Source of the DNA: RDXT01 sp033765305
GTDB lineage: Bacteria; Bacteroidota; Bacteroidia; J057
NCBI GenBank assembly: GCA_033765305.1
Contig: JANRID010000065.1
Span: 1 to 64,000 of the forward strand
Reading direction: 5' to 3'
DNA length: 64,000 bases
Part shown: positions 19,007 to 28,713 of the stretch, one piece after another
Position numbering within the stretch: position 1 is the first letter of the stretch
How the letters are laid out: every line of letters starts with the position of its first letter
Made by a program: the position numbers and the translations under genes
Notes under the pieces: model-generated
The model's database searches: none
Seen by the model: the letters and a program-made list of their open reading frames with translations, nothing else
Told to the model about the DNA's origin: nothing

Positions 19007-22000
19007 TTAGGGCTGCACCATCAGGGTCCGCACCAGCGGCTGGCCCTGGTAGCTGCTGCGGAAGTAATACAGCCCTGCGCTCCATTGCCCGACCGGGATC
19101 CCGATCTGGTTCAGGCCGGCCTCGGCCTGGATCTGCGTGGCATAGACCTCGCGCCCGTCGGGCCCGTAGATCCGCAGCGGCAGCCGCGCTGCCTCGCCGA
19201 GGGTGAATTCAAGGGTGACCGAAGGCGCCTTGCCCGTGGGATTGGGATAGATGCGCAGGTTTTGCCATACATTGGCAGGCTCCATCCACACTTCCACCTG
19301 GTCAGAGTACTGCACTGCGCCGCTGTAATCCACCTGGCGGAGCCGGTAGAACGAGCGCCCTGCAAAGGGCTGATAATCCACAGCGGAATAGCCCAGCGGC
19401 TCCTGGCTGCTGCCGGCGCCTGCTACGCGGGCAATCTCTTCGAAGCGGTCCGTTTCGAGCCGGGCGCGCTCCACAGCGAAATAGGCATTGTCGCGCTCCG
19501 AGGCGGTGACCCAGCTCAGGTCGACCTGCGTGCCTGCTGCCGCTGCCTCAAAGCTCAGCAGCTCCACCGGGAAGGTGACGCCGCCTTCGAGCACCGCCGA
19601 AAAGCCCTGCACGCAGCATTCCTGCACGTTGTTCAGGCCGCCGGTAGCGCCCGTAAAGCCGAAGTATACCAGCGGGTCGCCGCCGAAGATGGTGTTCACA
19701 ATATCGCCGTCGTAGCTTGCCCGCAGCGCGCCGTCGAAATAGACTTGCAGCTCGGATGCATTGGCATTCCAGAAGATCTGCACGTCGTGCGTAGCATCGT
19801 CTTCGATGTCGGCGCAGTCGGTGGGGGCGCAGACCTTGGTCACGAGCTGATCGTTCAGGTCGCCGTTGCGGAAGATGGAGATGTGGTCGTCGGCCAGATC
19901 GGACCCATCGGCATTGTCATAGGTGTCGAATTCGACTGCAATGGAAGGCGTCAGGCCGCCGGCTCCCAGGCCGCCGCCGGTAGCGCCCAGCGCCGCCAGG
20001 CCCGCAGGCGCCCGCTGCAGCATGAAGGTGGTGCCGTCCGCACCGTCTGCAGCACCCGCATAGAGGGTGTACTGGAGGTTGAAGTCGTAGCTCAGGTCCA
20101 CGCGGGTATTGTACCAGGCTGCGCCGGTCTCGAAGTTGGCGGCATTGGTCAGGCGCAGACAGGCCGGGCCGTTGCCGGCTGCATTGCCGGTCGTCACGAA
20201 CCCGCCGGGGGTACAGTTCAGACAGGCATCGTTCGGATGCACAAACTCGCCGCTGAGGTCGATGACGCAGAAGCTCTGGTTGTTGGTGGCGCCGCCGGTC
20301 GCTCCGCTGAAGCCGAAGTAGGCATAGGGATAGCTGAAGGCATTCCGCAGATCGCCGTTATAGGTCTGGCGGAGGCTGCCGTCTACGTACACGCGGAAGG
20401 TGTTGGTGGCGGGATTCCAGTCGAAGACCACGCGGTGCCGCTGGCCGTCTTCGGCATTCTCGCTCAGCGGCAGGATCTGAACCTGGCCGGCCAGCACGCT
20501 GTTCTGGTCGCCGTTCTGGAAGATCGACAGGTGGTCGGCAGTCAGCTCGCTGCCGTCGTTCTGCCAGCTGTCAAACTCGACCGATACCGAAGGCGCTACG
20601 CCGCCGATGCCCAGGCCGCCGCCTGCTGCGCCGAGGGCTGCCGGGCCGGCCCGCTGGAGCGAGAAGGCGATGCCGTCGGCTCCGGTGGCGTCGTTGGCGC
20701 CGAGGTTGATGTCGAAGGTGAAGGTGAAGGGGTATTCGAGATTCACCAGGGAATCCATCCACGCGGCACCTACCTGATCTGCCGCGTCGGGCGTGAGGGT
20801 GTAGCAGCCGAATGCACCGGCGCTGGCATCGCCCGTAGGCGTGAAGTTGTCGCAGTAGGGCTCGCAGGCAATCCGGATGGCTGCGGTGAAGTAGGCGTTG
20901 TTGGCCAGGGTCACGCCTTCAATGGTGACCATTCCGTTTTCGTAGCGGGTGCCGGGATATACCGTGGCATTGGAGAAGTCGGTGTCCGAGTTGTCCACCA
21001 GCAGCGACACGTCGCTCGCCTCATAGACCGGATAGCCCAGGCTGCTCACATCGAACGACAGATCCACCGACCCGACATCGCCGGTCTTGGTGATGCGCCA
21101 GATCCGGGAGAGCCGGCTGACGCCGCTCAGGCTGGGCGGCACATTGGTGGAGCTGAGGGTGGTGGCGCCGTTGTTGTTGCCCCATACGAGGTATTCGCCA
21201 TCCGCCATCGCCGACGGGTTGCTCATCATCACGATGTCATCCGCATTCACGCTGCGGCTTTTCGGCTGAAACAGCCCCGTCTTTACCGCATCGCGGCCGA
21301 TGCCGGCCACGTCGTTGTTGTACGTGGCGTGGGAGAAGTACAGGTTCGAAGGCTCGTCGACGGTGATGCCGTACTTGATCGCCAGGTAGGACAGCACACT
21401 GTCGATCTGGATATCGGTCAGGGCCGCCTTGTAAGCGATCACCTCCGCCAGCTGGCCATCGAGGAAGTAGTTGTCGTTGTGGGCGCCGAGCTCCATCAGC
21501 GCGGTCGTCGTCGTATTCTGGAGGGTGCCGTTCTGCTGATCGATGAGGTTCGTCCCGTCGATCTGGACCTGGCGGCGGCGGGTGAAGAAGGTTCCGCTGG
21601 CGTTGGTCGTGTAGGCCCGCGCCATGGTGATATGCGGCACATCGCAAAGGTTGGTGTTGGCCCCGTCGTGTGTCTGGCTGGCGAAGTCGAAGCGGCTGCC
21701 GCAGTCTTCGAGCGTCACCTTGGAGTTGCTCACGCCCCCTGCAAAGCTGAAGGTGACCGCGCCTGCGGCTTTCTGCACGGCAAAGATGGTGGCGCGCCGG
21801 TCGGTGAACAGCGCGCCGGCGGAGACGCCGGTGCGGTAGAAGCGGTCGTTGCCGTCGAAGTCCAGTGCCGGGTTGAAGTTCAGCGCATTCTGCACAAGTG
21901 CCGGACGCTCGCCTTCGCCGTCGCCGGTCATGTCGAGGTTGCCGGCGCTGATGTCTTCCCAGGCGGTAGCGTAGCTGCCGGAGGTGGTTACCCCTTCGTC

Positions 22001-24646
22001 GGCACGTACCCAGAAGGCCAGGTTGTTCTTCACGCCGCCGGGATGGATCTGCTGCACGTTGACGAAATTGACCGTGGTGCTGGCCTCGGGGTTCGGCAGC
22101 GGGGTGCCCGTGTTGTCAAGCAGCTGGGCGGTCAGCGTGTGGTTGCCGTAGGCCACGCCGGTGAAGGTGTAGGAGCCTTCGGCGAAGAGAAGCGTGACGG
22201 GTGTGCCGCCATCCAGGGTCAGGCGCACCCGCTCATTGCCCAGCAGACCGCCGAACGCATTGTAATCGACTTCGATGTTCTGGGTAAAGAAGATCACATC
22301 GTTCGGCTCGGGCTTGCTGACAGCAATCCCCCGTGGGCCGCCGCGCGAAAGGCGCACTTCCGCCGGGCCGGAGCTGGTTCCGTTGATATCGCTGACGGTG
22401 TAAAAGAAGAGGTCGTTGAGCGAATTGGTCCCATTGTGGGTGTAGGTGATCGTGCCATTGGAGTTGACCGCCACGTTGCCGTAGGCTGGCGGCAGGGTAA
22501 CGGCGACGCTGGCCGGATTGATGGCGGCGGCGCCTGCCTGGTCATTGGCCAGCACCGTAATGACGCTGCCAGCTCCGAAGACGTAGTCCGCCTCGTCGTT
22601 CCGTGCGATGGGGCCGCCGCAATCGGGCACCAGGTCGCGGTACACGGTCGTCGAAAGGCCGGCTGCATCGGTGACGGTCAGATAGACCCGGTAAAAGAAG
22701 AGGTCGCCGTTGCAGCCGATGGGCGAGGTGACCGTAGTCGTGACCGGGCTGTTGTCGGTCGGTTCGGGGTGCACGTGGGAGTTGTGGTGCAGCACCGTCT
22801 GCCATGCGTAGGCAAGCTGGGCCGGGCCATGCTCGGCATCCGTCACCACGGCGCTGAGGCTGAAGGGCGTATCGCCGATCATCGGATAGCTGTATACCGC
22901 GTCGAGGCTGGTGGATACGATATTCGGCGGGGTATTGTTGAGCGAGATGACGAGGGTTTCGACATCGGTCGTCAGGTCGCCGTCCGTCACGGTCAGCGTC
23001 ACGGTGTACGCGGTAGGCACGCCGGGAGGCGCGAGGAAGGTGTGGACCGGATCGGCGGCGGTGCTGATTGCGGAGCCGTCGCCGAAATCCCAGGCATAGG
23101 TCAGCGGCCCGCCTTCGGGATCATAGGACAGCGAGCCCTGGAAGGTGACGTTCAGCGGGCCGGGGCCGTAGAAGACCGAGGCATTGGCGCGGGCAACCGG
23201 CGGCTGCGCGCCGGCGGTGTAGGAGATTTTGCGGACCTGCGAGCCGTTGTTCACGTAGTACAGGGCACCGCTGACCGGATTGGTGCCGACTGCGGTCACC
23301 GGTCCTGCGCCGGTTTTGAACTCCCGGACCAGGGTAGGATTGTGATTGGCGTCGAAGGTGAGGTTGCGGATCCATTCCCCACCGTAGTCGGCTACGAAGA
23401 AAGAGTTCTGGTACATGGCGGGGAAATCGGTGCCCGTGTACCAGATGCCGCCCATGGAGCAGTTGCCGGTGAGGTTGATGCCTGGGACCTGGGCGGAGCC
23501 CACGTTGTAGATCACGCCATTGACGCTGCCGCGGGCGGTGCCGCCGCGCCAGTCCACCTTGGCCAGGGTATGCACGGGGGGCGCATAGGTGGCGTTGTTG
23601 TAGCCGGGCTCATAGGTCATGCCCTCGTATTTCGGCCAGCCGAAGTTGGCGCCGGGGCCTGTGGCCACGTTCAGCTCTTCGCGGGTGCCCCAGCCCACAT
23701 CGCCGATGTAGAGTACGCCAGGGTTGGCGGCGGCGGGGTTGGCGCTGCCCGTGCCGGGCATGATGCTCATGCGGCAGGGGTTGCGGAGGCCGCGGGCCCA
23801 GGTGCGGGACTCGGCGGAGCGGGGCGCGCCTGCGTTGTAGTAGGGGTTGGAGGGAATGCCGTTGCCGGTGGCGGGGTCGATGCGGATGACCTTGCCATTG
23901 AGCGAGGACGGCAGCTGGCAGCGGTAGGCGCCGATGTTTTCGGCGGGGGTGATGATGCCATCCGTGAGCGCCTGGGCATAATAGGTGCCGCCATCGGAGC
24001 CGGGGTCCACGTTGTTGTAGCTGGCGCCGTCGCCGCAGGAGGCCATCAGGGTGCCGTCTGCGCCGAAGACCAGCGACCCGATGCCGTGCGACTCGTGCAG
24101 GCTGGGAAATCCGGTGGAAATGGTCTCGCCGACAAGCACCAGCCGGCTGGCAGGACTGGCGGCCATGACGTCGATGGCGGCATTGGGGTTCGGCACGGTG
24201 TAGCGGGTAATGCGCCCGATGGTCGCGGCGAAGTACTCGTTCGCAGCCGGATTGTAGGCCTGCGTGCCGAAGTTTTTCAGGTGGTGCCGGTCGACGGTGT
24301 AGAGCAGGTAGATGTGGCCGTTGCTCAGGAAGTTGGGGTCCAGGGCAAAGCCGAGCAGGCCGAAGTCGCGCCAGTTGCCGACCTCTTCACGGAGGTCGAT
24401 CAGCGGCGCTGCAGCCCGGAGGCCGTTTTCAATCACCCAGACCCGGCCGCCTTTTTCCCATACGAACATCCGTCCGTTGGGGTCGAAGGTCATGCCGACG
24501 GCCTGGTCGAAGCCGGAGACGTACTCCTGATCGATAAAGCCTGCCGGCTGCGCCGGCATCAGATGGGTTGCTGCCAGCAAGGTCAGCAGCCAGCCGGTCC
24601 GCAGCAGCGACCGGATGCCTGGGGGGATGGGGTACATCATACGCAT
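19007..24646 (-). CDS. giant secreted PQQ-type sugar dehydrogenase with PKD, LamG-like and two L-type lectin-like domains, T9SS sorted
   Basis: 1879 residues. A signal peptide (1-33) precedes a glucose/sorbosone dehydrogenase-like six-bladed propeller, about 35-480, with LLGFALDPNFLSNGHIYLLY, a HESHGIGSLVFGADG segment (likely active-site His) and GDVGWGTREELN. Next come a PKD domain with WDFGDGS near 521, Ig-like repeats to ~800, and a LamG/concanavalin-like region from about 876 (FWVRADEG). Two related L-type lectin-like domains follow at ~1283-1470 and ~1499-1690, each with an ALGA.GGGLG..G..PS..VEFD core. A T9SS type A domain begins IYPNPTGKAPS near 1795. It probably binds and oxidises sugars at the cell surface. 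Cofactor, substrate and carbohydrate binding are inferred from the folds. Confidence 0.88.
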   Translation of the reverse strand: MRMMYPIPPGIRSLLRTGWLLTLLAATHLMPAQPAGFIDQEYVSGFDQAVGMTFDPNGRMFVWEKGGRVWVIENGLRAAAPLIDLREEVGNWRDFGLLGFALDPNFLSNGHIYLLYTVDRHHLKNFGTQAYNPAANEYFAATIGRITRYTVPNPNAAIDVMAASPASRLVLVGETISTGFPSLHESHGIGSLVFGADGTLMASCGDGASYNNVDPGSDGGTYYAQALTDGIITPAENIGAYRCQLPSSLNGKVIRIDPATGNGIPSNPYYNAGAPRSAESRTWARGLRNPCRMSIMPGTGSANPAAANPGVLYIGDVGWGTREELNVATGPGANFGWPKYEGMTYEPGYNNATYAPPVHTLAKVDWRGGTARGSVNGVIYNVGSAQVPGINLTGNCSMGGIWYTGTDFPAMYQNSFFVADYGGEWIRNLTFDANHNPTLVREFKTGAGPVTAVGTNPVSGALYYVNNGSQVRKISYTAGAQPPVARANASVFYGPGPLNVTFQGSLSYDPEGGPLTYAWDFGDGSAISTAADPVHTFLAPPGVPTAYTVTLTVTDGDLTTDVETLVISLNNTPPNIVSTSLDAVYSYPMIGDTPFSLSAVVTDAEHGPAQLAYAWQTVLHHNSHVHPEPTDNSPVTTTVTSPIGCNGDLFFYRVYLTVTDAAGLSTTVYRDLVPDCGGPIARNDEADYVFGAGSVITVLANDQAGAAAINPASVAVTLPPAYGNVAVNSNGTITYTHNGTNSLNDLFFYTVSDINGTSSGPAEVRLSRGGPRGIAVSKPEPNDVIFFTQNIEVDYNAFGGLLGNERVRLTLDGGTPVTLLFAEGSYTFTGVAYGNHTLTAQLLDNTGTPLPNPEASTTVNFVNVQQIHPGGVKNNLAFWVRADEGVTTSGSYATAWEDISAGNLDMTGDGEGERPALVQNALNFNPALDFDGNDRFYRTGVSAGALFTDRRATIFAVQKAAGAVTFSFAGGVSNSKVTLEDCGSRFDFASQTHDGANTNLCDVPHITMARAYTTNASGTFFTRRRQVQIDGTNLIDQQNGTLQNTTTTALMELGAHNDNYFLDGQLAEVIAYKAALTDIQIDSVLSYLAIKYGITVDEPSNLYFSHATYNNDVAGIGRDAVKTGLFQPKSRSVNADDIVMMSNPSAMADGEYLVWGNNNGATTLSSTNVPPSLSGVSRLSRIWRITKTGDVGSVDLSFDVSSLGYPVYEASDVSLLVDNSDTDFSNATVYPGTRYENGMVTIEGVTLANNAYFTAAIRIACEPYCDNFTPTGDASAGAFGCYTLTPDAADQVGAAWMDSLVNLEYPFTFTFDINLGANDATGADGIAFSLQRAGPAALGAAGGGLGIGGVAPSVSVEFDSWQNDGSELTADHLSIFQNGDQNSVLAGQVQILPLSENAEDGQRHRVVFDWNPATNTFRVYVDGSLRQTYNGDLRNAFSYPYAYFGFSGATGGATNNQSFCVIDLSGEFVHPNDACLNCTPGGFVTTGNAAGNGPACLRLTNAANFETGAAWYNTRVDLSYDFNLQYTLYAGAADGADGTTFMLQRAPAGLAALGATGGGLGAGGLTPSIAVEFDTYDNADGSDLADDHISIFRNGDLNDQLVTKVCAPTDCADIEDDATHDVQIFWNANASELQVYFDGALRASYDGDIVNTIFGGDPLVYFGFTGATGGLNNVQECCVQGFSAVLEGGVTFPVELLSFEAAAAGTQVDLSWVTASERDNAYFAVERARLETDRFEEIARVAGAGSSQEPLGYSAVDYQPFAGRSFYRLRQVDYSGAVQYSDQVEVWMEPANVWQNLRIYPNPTGKAPSVTLEFTLGEAARLPLRIYGPDGREVYATQIQAEAGLNQIGIPVGQWSAGLYYFRSSYQGQPLVRTLMVQP

Positions 24647-25053
24647 GCGAATGGTCGTATTTGCCTAATGGGGGGAGGAAAAAAGGGGGAAAAACGGAAA
24701 CATAGCCCTGCTCCCGGGGAAGGAGACAGGTAAGGCTGGGAGAGAATAGCGCGAAAAACAGATGTGCTAAAATCGGTGATTTTGTTCACGCAGGAGCAGA
24801 TTTTGCGCGGAATTGGCGGTTTACGATGCGCGAGCTGTCATATCCGCTGCGCAAACGGCAAATCCGCAGACAAGCGGATGGAAAGATTTGGATAATTTTT
24901 AATTTAAAATATACGTAAAATAAAATGGCAGAAATGTAAGATTGGGCTCCCGGGTGCAATATCTGCGCTATTTAGCGCGCGGCTGGGCACAGCGCCTGCT
25001 TTTTCAGTAGTTTCGCAGGATGCAGCCTGAAGGCTGCAGGTACGCGGTTGAAT
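24647..25053. other. 407-base divergent intergenic region with an AT-rich core
   Basis: Holds the upstream sequences of two divergent genes. About 24887-24935 is strikingly AT-rich for this genome. A 7-base inverted repeat (ATCCGCT / AGCGGAT) spans 24843-24880. TAGTTTCG at 25008-25015 is a near match to the -7 consensus on the plus strand. A 7-base-arm hairpin, TGCAGCC / GGCTGCA with loop TGAA, lies at 25021-25038 in the likely leader of the downstream gene. Confidence 0.5.
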
Positions 25054-25806
25054 ATGAATCCTCTCACTTCCCTGCTCCGGGCAGGCGGCATCCGGAGCGG
25101 CGCCTACACCGAGCTGCGCCCCGAACTGATCCTGGCGACGATCGACAAGCTGGAGCTGCGCATCGGCGCGCGCTTTCCGGACTCAGGCCTGCGGCGGGTC
25201 TGCCGCGAGTTCCGGCAGCTGGCCGGCGAGTCCGACAGCCTGTGCCTGCGCCTGCGCGAGCCTGTGTGGCCGGTGCGGATTGCATCGGTCATTGCGGGCG
25301 TGCTGCTGGTGGGGCTGGTTGCCTGGGCCCTGGCGCAGCTGGCGCGCAATTTCACCTTCCGCCCCAACGGCATGCCCGATCTGCTCCAGACCATGGAAGC
25401 CGCCATCAACGAGCTGATCTTCCTCGGCCTGGCCCTCTTTACGCTGATGAACGTCGAAATCCGCCTCAAGCGCCGGGCGGCGCTGCGGGTGCTGCATCAG
25501 CTGCGCAGCGTCGCGCATGTGGTGGATATGCACCAGCTGACCAAGGACCCGGCCTTTCTCCTCTCCCAGCTCAAGGCCACCGACGTCTCGCCCGAACGCA
25601 CGCTGAACCGCCCGCAGCTGACGCGCTACCTCGACTACTGCGCCGAGATGCTTTCGCTGATCGCCAAGATGAGCGCCCTCTTCGGCCAGAACATGGACGA
25701 TCCCGTGGTGCTCAATGCCGTGAACGACATCGAGCAGCTTACGCAGAGCCTGTCCGCCAAAATCTGGCAGAAGATCATGATCCTCGACCTCGCAGAGGAG
25801 GCCTGA
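25054..25806 (+). CDS. two-helix membrane protein of unknown function
   Basis: 250 residues from ATG 25054 (an in-frame TTG six bases earlier is possible). I do not recognise a family. After ~65 cytoplasmic-type residues there is a hydrophobic helix at about 72-92 (IASVIAGVLLVGLVAWALAQL) and another near 115-135 (INELIFLGLALFTLMNVEI). A long soluble helical C-terminal half rich in Leu, Gln and charged residues follows, with the look of a coiled coil or four-helix bundle. The nine residues before helix one are ordinary; no lipobox or signal peptide is seen. It is a single gene, convergent with typA. The frame has codon use like its neighbours, so it is probably real. Confidence 0.65.
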   Translation: MNPLTSLLRAGGIRSGAYTELRPELILATIDKLELRIGARFPDSGLRRVCREFRQLAGESDSLCLRLREPVWPVRIASVIAGVLLVGLVAWALAQLARNFTFRPNGMPDLLQTMEAAINELIFLGLALFTLMNVEIRLKRRAALRVLHQLRSVAHVVDMHQLTKDPAFLLSQLKATDVSPERTLNRPQLTRYLDYCAEMLSLIAKMSALFGQNMDDPVVLNAVNDIEQLTQSLSAKIWQKIMILDLAEEA

Positions 25807-25916
25807 GCCTGCAATCCTGCCGGTAATTGTGTAGATTTGGACACGCCGGGCATGGGCCTGGCCAAAGCAAGCATGCGCTGCGCCCGGCTGTGCTGCCTGC
25901 CCCTGATCCGCGCCGC

Positions 25917-27713
25917 TTATTTCGAGCCGCGCTTGCGCTCGTGCTCCTTGAGGAAGATCTTCCGCAGGCGGATCGACTGCGGGGTGACTTCCACGTACTC
26001 GTCCTCCTTGATGTATTCCAGTGCCTCTTCGAGGGAAAACTTCGTCGGCGGCACCAGGCGCACCTTCTCGTCCGAGCCGGAGGCGCGCACGTTGGTGAGT
26101 TTTTTGGGCTTGGTCACGTTGACGACCATATCGTCGTCGCGGTTGTTTTCGCCCACGATCTGCCCTTCGTACACATCCTCCATCGGCTCGATGAAGAAGC
26201 GGCCCCGGTCCTGGAGGCGGTCGATGGAGTAGGCATAGGCGGAGCCGCCCTCATTGCAGATGAGCGATCCGTTGATGCGCTTCTGAATATCGCCCTTCCA
26301 GGCCTGAAACTCCTTGAAGCGGTGGGCCATGATGGCCTCGCCTGCGGTAGCTGTGAGCATTTCGCTCCGCAGCCCGATGATGCCCCGCGACGGGATCAGG
26401 AACGTCAGCATGGCGCGCTGGCCGCGCAGCTCGTGGTTGACCAGCTCGCCCTTGCGCCGCGTCACCAGGTCGATGGCGCGGCCGGCCATGTCCTCCGGCA
26501 GGTCCACGGTCATCTCCTCGATCGGCTCGTGCTTTTTGCCGTCGATTTCCTTCAGAATCACCTGCGGCTGGCCCACCTGCAGCTCGTAGCCCTCGCGGCG
26601 CATCGTCTCGATCAGCACCGAGAGGTGCAGCACCCCGCGTCCGTACACCATAAAGGCATCCGCCGTGTCGGTTTCCTCCACCCGCAGCGCGAGGTTTTTC
26701 TCCAGTTCCTTGTCCAGGCGGTCTTTGAGGTGGCGGGAGGTGACGAATTTGCCTTCCCGTCCGAAGAAGGGCGAGTCATTGATGCAGAACTGCATGCTCA
26801 TGGTCGGCTCATCGATCGAAATCGGGGGCAATGCCTCCGGATTTTCCGGATCGCTGACCGTATCGCCGATATCGAAGGATTCCAGACCGGTGAGGGCACA
26901 GATTTCCCCTGCAGATGCCTGGCCTGCCTTCTCTTTTCCCAGTCCTTCAAACACAAACAGGTCCTTGATCCGGTTTTTTTCGACCGTTCCGTCCCGTTTG
27001 ATCAGCGCTACCGGCATATTCTCCCGCAATTCGCCCCGTGCGATGCGCCCGATGGCGATCCGGCCCACGTAGGTGGAATAGTCGAGGGACGTGATCTGCA
27101 GCTGCGGCAGGCCCTCGGCAGCTTTGGGTGCCGGAATGTGCGTCAGAATCTGCTCCATGAGGTAGGAGATGTCCGACGTAGGCGTTTTCCAGTCGGGGCC
27201 CATCCAGTTGTGCTTGGCGGAGCCGAACACCGTCGGGAAATCGAGCTGGTCTTCGGTGGCGCCGAGTTCGATCATCAGCTCGAACACCTTTTCCTGCACC
27301 TCATCGGGTCGGCAGTTGGGCTTATCGACCTTGTTGATGACTACGATCGGCTTGAGGCCCAGCAGGATCGCTTTCTGGAGCACGAAGCGGGTCTGCGGCA
27401 TGGGGCCTTCAAAGGCATCGACGAGCAGCAGCACGCCATCGGCCATGTTGAGCACCCGTTCCACCTCGCCCCCGAAGTCGCTGTGGCCGGGGGTGTCGAT
27501 GAGGTTGACTTTGAAGTCCTTGTAGCGGACGCTGGCGTTTTTGGCCAGGATGGTAATCCCGCGTTCGCGTTCAAGGTCGTTGTTGTCCATGATCAGCTCG
27601 CCGGGGGTCTCGTGAGCCTTGAAGAGCTGGCCCATGACGAGCATCTTATCGACGAGGGTAGTTTTACCGTGGTCGACGTGGGCGATAATGGCGATATTGC
27701 GGAGTTTCAGCAT
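25917..27713 (-). CDS. typA: translational GTPase TypA/BipA
   Basis: Ribosome-binding GTPase of 598 residues, involved in 50S assembly and stress adaptation. Start is ATG 27713, giving MLKLRNIAIIAHVDHGKTTLVDKML. The frame stays open upstream, but those residues do not belong to the family. G1 is HVDHGKTT, G2/effector RERGITI, G3 DTPGHSDFGGEV, G4 NKVDK. EF-G-like domains III and V and the TypA-specific C-terminus (SRGIIGLRSEMLTAT, KFSLEEALEYIKEDEYVEVTP) follow. Length is normal. Confidence 0.97.
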   Translation of the reverse strand: MLKLRNIAIIAHVDHGKTTLVDKMLVMGQLFKAHETPGELIMDNNDLERERGITILAKNASVRYKDFKVNLIDTPGHSDFGGEVERVLNMADGVLLLVDAFEGPMPQTRFVLQKAILLGLKPIVVINKVDKPNCRPDEVQEKVFELMIELGATEDQLDFPTVFGSAKHNWMGPDWKTPTSDISYLMEQILTHIPAPKAAEGLPQLQITSLDYSTYVGRIAIGRIARGELRENMPVALIKRDGTVEKNRIKDLFVFEGLGKEKAGQASAGEICALTGLESFDIGDTVSDPENPEALPPISIDEPTMSMQFCINDSPFFGREGKFVTSRHLKDRLDKELEKNLALRVEETDTADAFMVYGRGVLHLSVLIETMRREGYELQVGQPQVILKEIDGKKHEPIEEMTVDLPEDMAGRAIDLVTRRKGELVNHELRGQRAMLTFLIPSRGIIGLRSEMLTATAGEAIMAHRFKEFQAWKGDIQKRINGSLICNEGGSAYAYSIDRLQDRGRFFIEPMEDVYEGQIVGENNRDDDMVVNVTKPKKLTNVRASGSDEKVRLVPPTKFSLEEALEYIKEDEYVEVTPQSIRLRKIFLKEHERKRGSK

Positions 27714-27755
27714 ACAGTTCTGCCTGCGTACTAGCGGGAGCCGGATTCGGCGCCG

Positions 27756-27763
27756 CAAAATTA
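27756..27763 (-). promoter_or_regulatory. possible typA -7 element
   Basis: Minus-strand TAATTTTG, an exact TAnnTTTG match, 42 bases before the typA ATG. No clear -33 TTTG at the expected spacing. Confidence 0.5.
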
Positions 27764-27858
27764 CGCCATGAAATCGGGATTGCCGAATGAGAATCTGCTT
27801 TTCCGCAGGAAGCGCTGCGGCAAACGCGCGCATCGCGGATTTCAGGGCGCAGAGGCCG

Positions 27859-27888
27859 TTGACCCGCGAAATTCTCCTGCTATATTTG
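27859..27888 (+). promoter_or_regulatory. terC promoter abutting the start codon
   Basis: TTG (27859-27861), a 19-base spacer, then TATATTTG (27881-27888), an exact -7 match. Only four bases (CCGC) separate it from the ATG at 27893. With transcription usually starting about 4-6 bases after this element, the mRNA would begin at or next to the start codon. Confidence 0.6.
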
Positions 27889-27892
27889 CCGC

Positions 27893-28651
27893 ATGGAATC
27901 CCTGCTAACCACCGCCGGCCTGGTCAGTCTGCTCACCCTGACCCTCATGGAGATCATCCTGGGCATCGACAACATCGTATTCATTTCCATCGTCGCCGGC
28001 AAGCTGCCGGAGAGCCAGCAGAAGAACGCCCGCAACCTGGGCCTTATGCTTGCCTTGGGTTTCCGGATCCTGCTGCTGCTGTCGATCAACTGGATCGTGC
28101 ACCTCAAGAATCCGGTGATCGAATTCCCCGGCCTTCCTGAGGCATTCAGCCTGTCCTGGCGCGACATCATCCTCATTGCAGGGGGCCTCTTCCTGATGGC
28201 CAAGACGATTTCCGAGATGCACCACAAGCTGGAAGGCGTGGATGACTCCGGCGCCGAGCCGAAGGCCAAGTCGTTCTGGCCGGTGATTTTTCAGATCATT
28301 CTGCTGGACATCGTGTTTTCCTTCGACTCCATCCTCACGGCTGTAGGCCTCGCGCAGGAAGTGTCGATCATGATTCTGGCCGTCGTCATTTCGCTGGCGA
28401 TCATGATGGTGGCTGCGGGCCCCATCAGCAAGTTCGTCAACGACCGGCCCACGGTCAAGATGCTGGCGCTGTCCTTCCTGCTGCTGATCGGCTTCATGCT
28501 GGTCGCAGAAGGCTTCGAGCAGCACGTGGACAAAGGCTACATCTACTTTGCGATGGCGTTTTCGCTGGGCGTGGAGCTGCTCAACATGCGCCTCACACGC
28601 CGCAGCGCCCATCCGGTGCGCCTGCGCGAGCGCTACCGCGACGACGAGTAA
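27893..28651 (+). CDS. TerC family integral membrane protein
   Basis: 252 residues with about seven hydrophobic helices. The acidic membrane motifs of the TerC family are present: MEIILGIDNIVFISI near residues 19-33 and LLDIVFSFDSILTAVG near 144-159. TerC/Alx-type proteins are linked to metal export, manganese homeostasis, co-translational metallation of secreted proteins, and tellurite resistance. No other ter genes are nearby, so tellurite resistance should not be assumed. It is divergent from typA and followed by comB on the same strand, which has its own promoter. Confidence 0.92.
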   Translation: MESLLTTAGLVSLLTLTLMEIILGIDNIVFISIVAGKLPESQQKNARNLGLMLALGFRILLLLSINWIVHLKNPVIEFPGLPEAFSLSWRDIILIAGGLFLMAKTISEMHHKLEGVDDSGAEPKAKSFWPVIFQIILLDIVFSFDSILTAVGLAQEVSIMILAVVISLAIMMVAAGPISKFVNDRPTVKMLALSFLLLIGFMLVAEGFEQHVDKGYIYFAMAFSLGVELLNMRLTRRSAHPVRLRERYRDDE

Positions 28652-28713
28652 GGCCGGCCTCGCTGCGGAATGCTTTGACAGTCAGGCGTCCGCAACCTTT
28701 CCGGATTTTTTGC

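Noticed and set aside
19085..24733. A 1882-codon open frame antisense to the giant dehydrogenase-lectin gene
   Set aside because: It mirrors the coding frame of a very GC-rich gene; its translation shows no domain and the opposite strand has clear domain order and a signal peptide.
25832..25839. TAGATTTG on the plus strand, an exact -7 match
   Set aside because: It points into the 3' end of typA on the other strand; no gene starts downstream.
27893..28651. Tellurite-resistance operon
   Set aside because: Only a TerC-family gene is present, with no terA, terB, terD or terZ neighbour.
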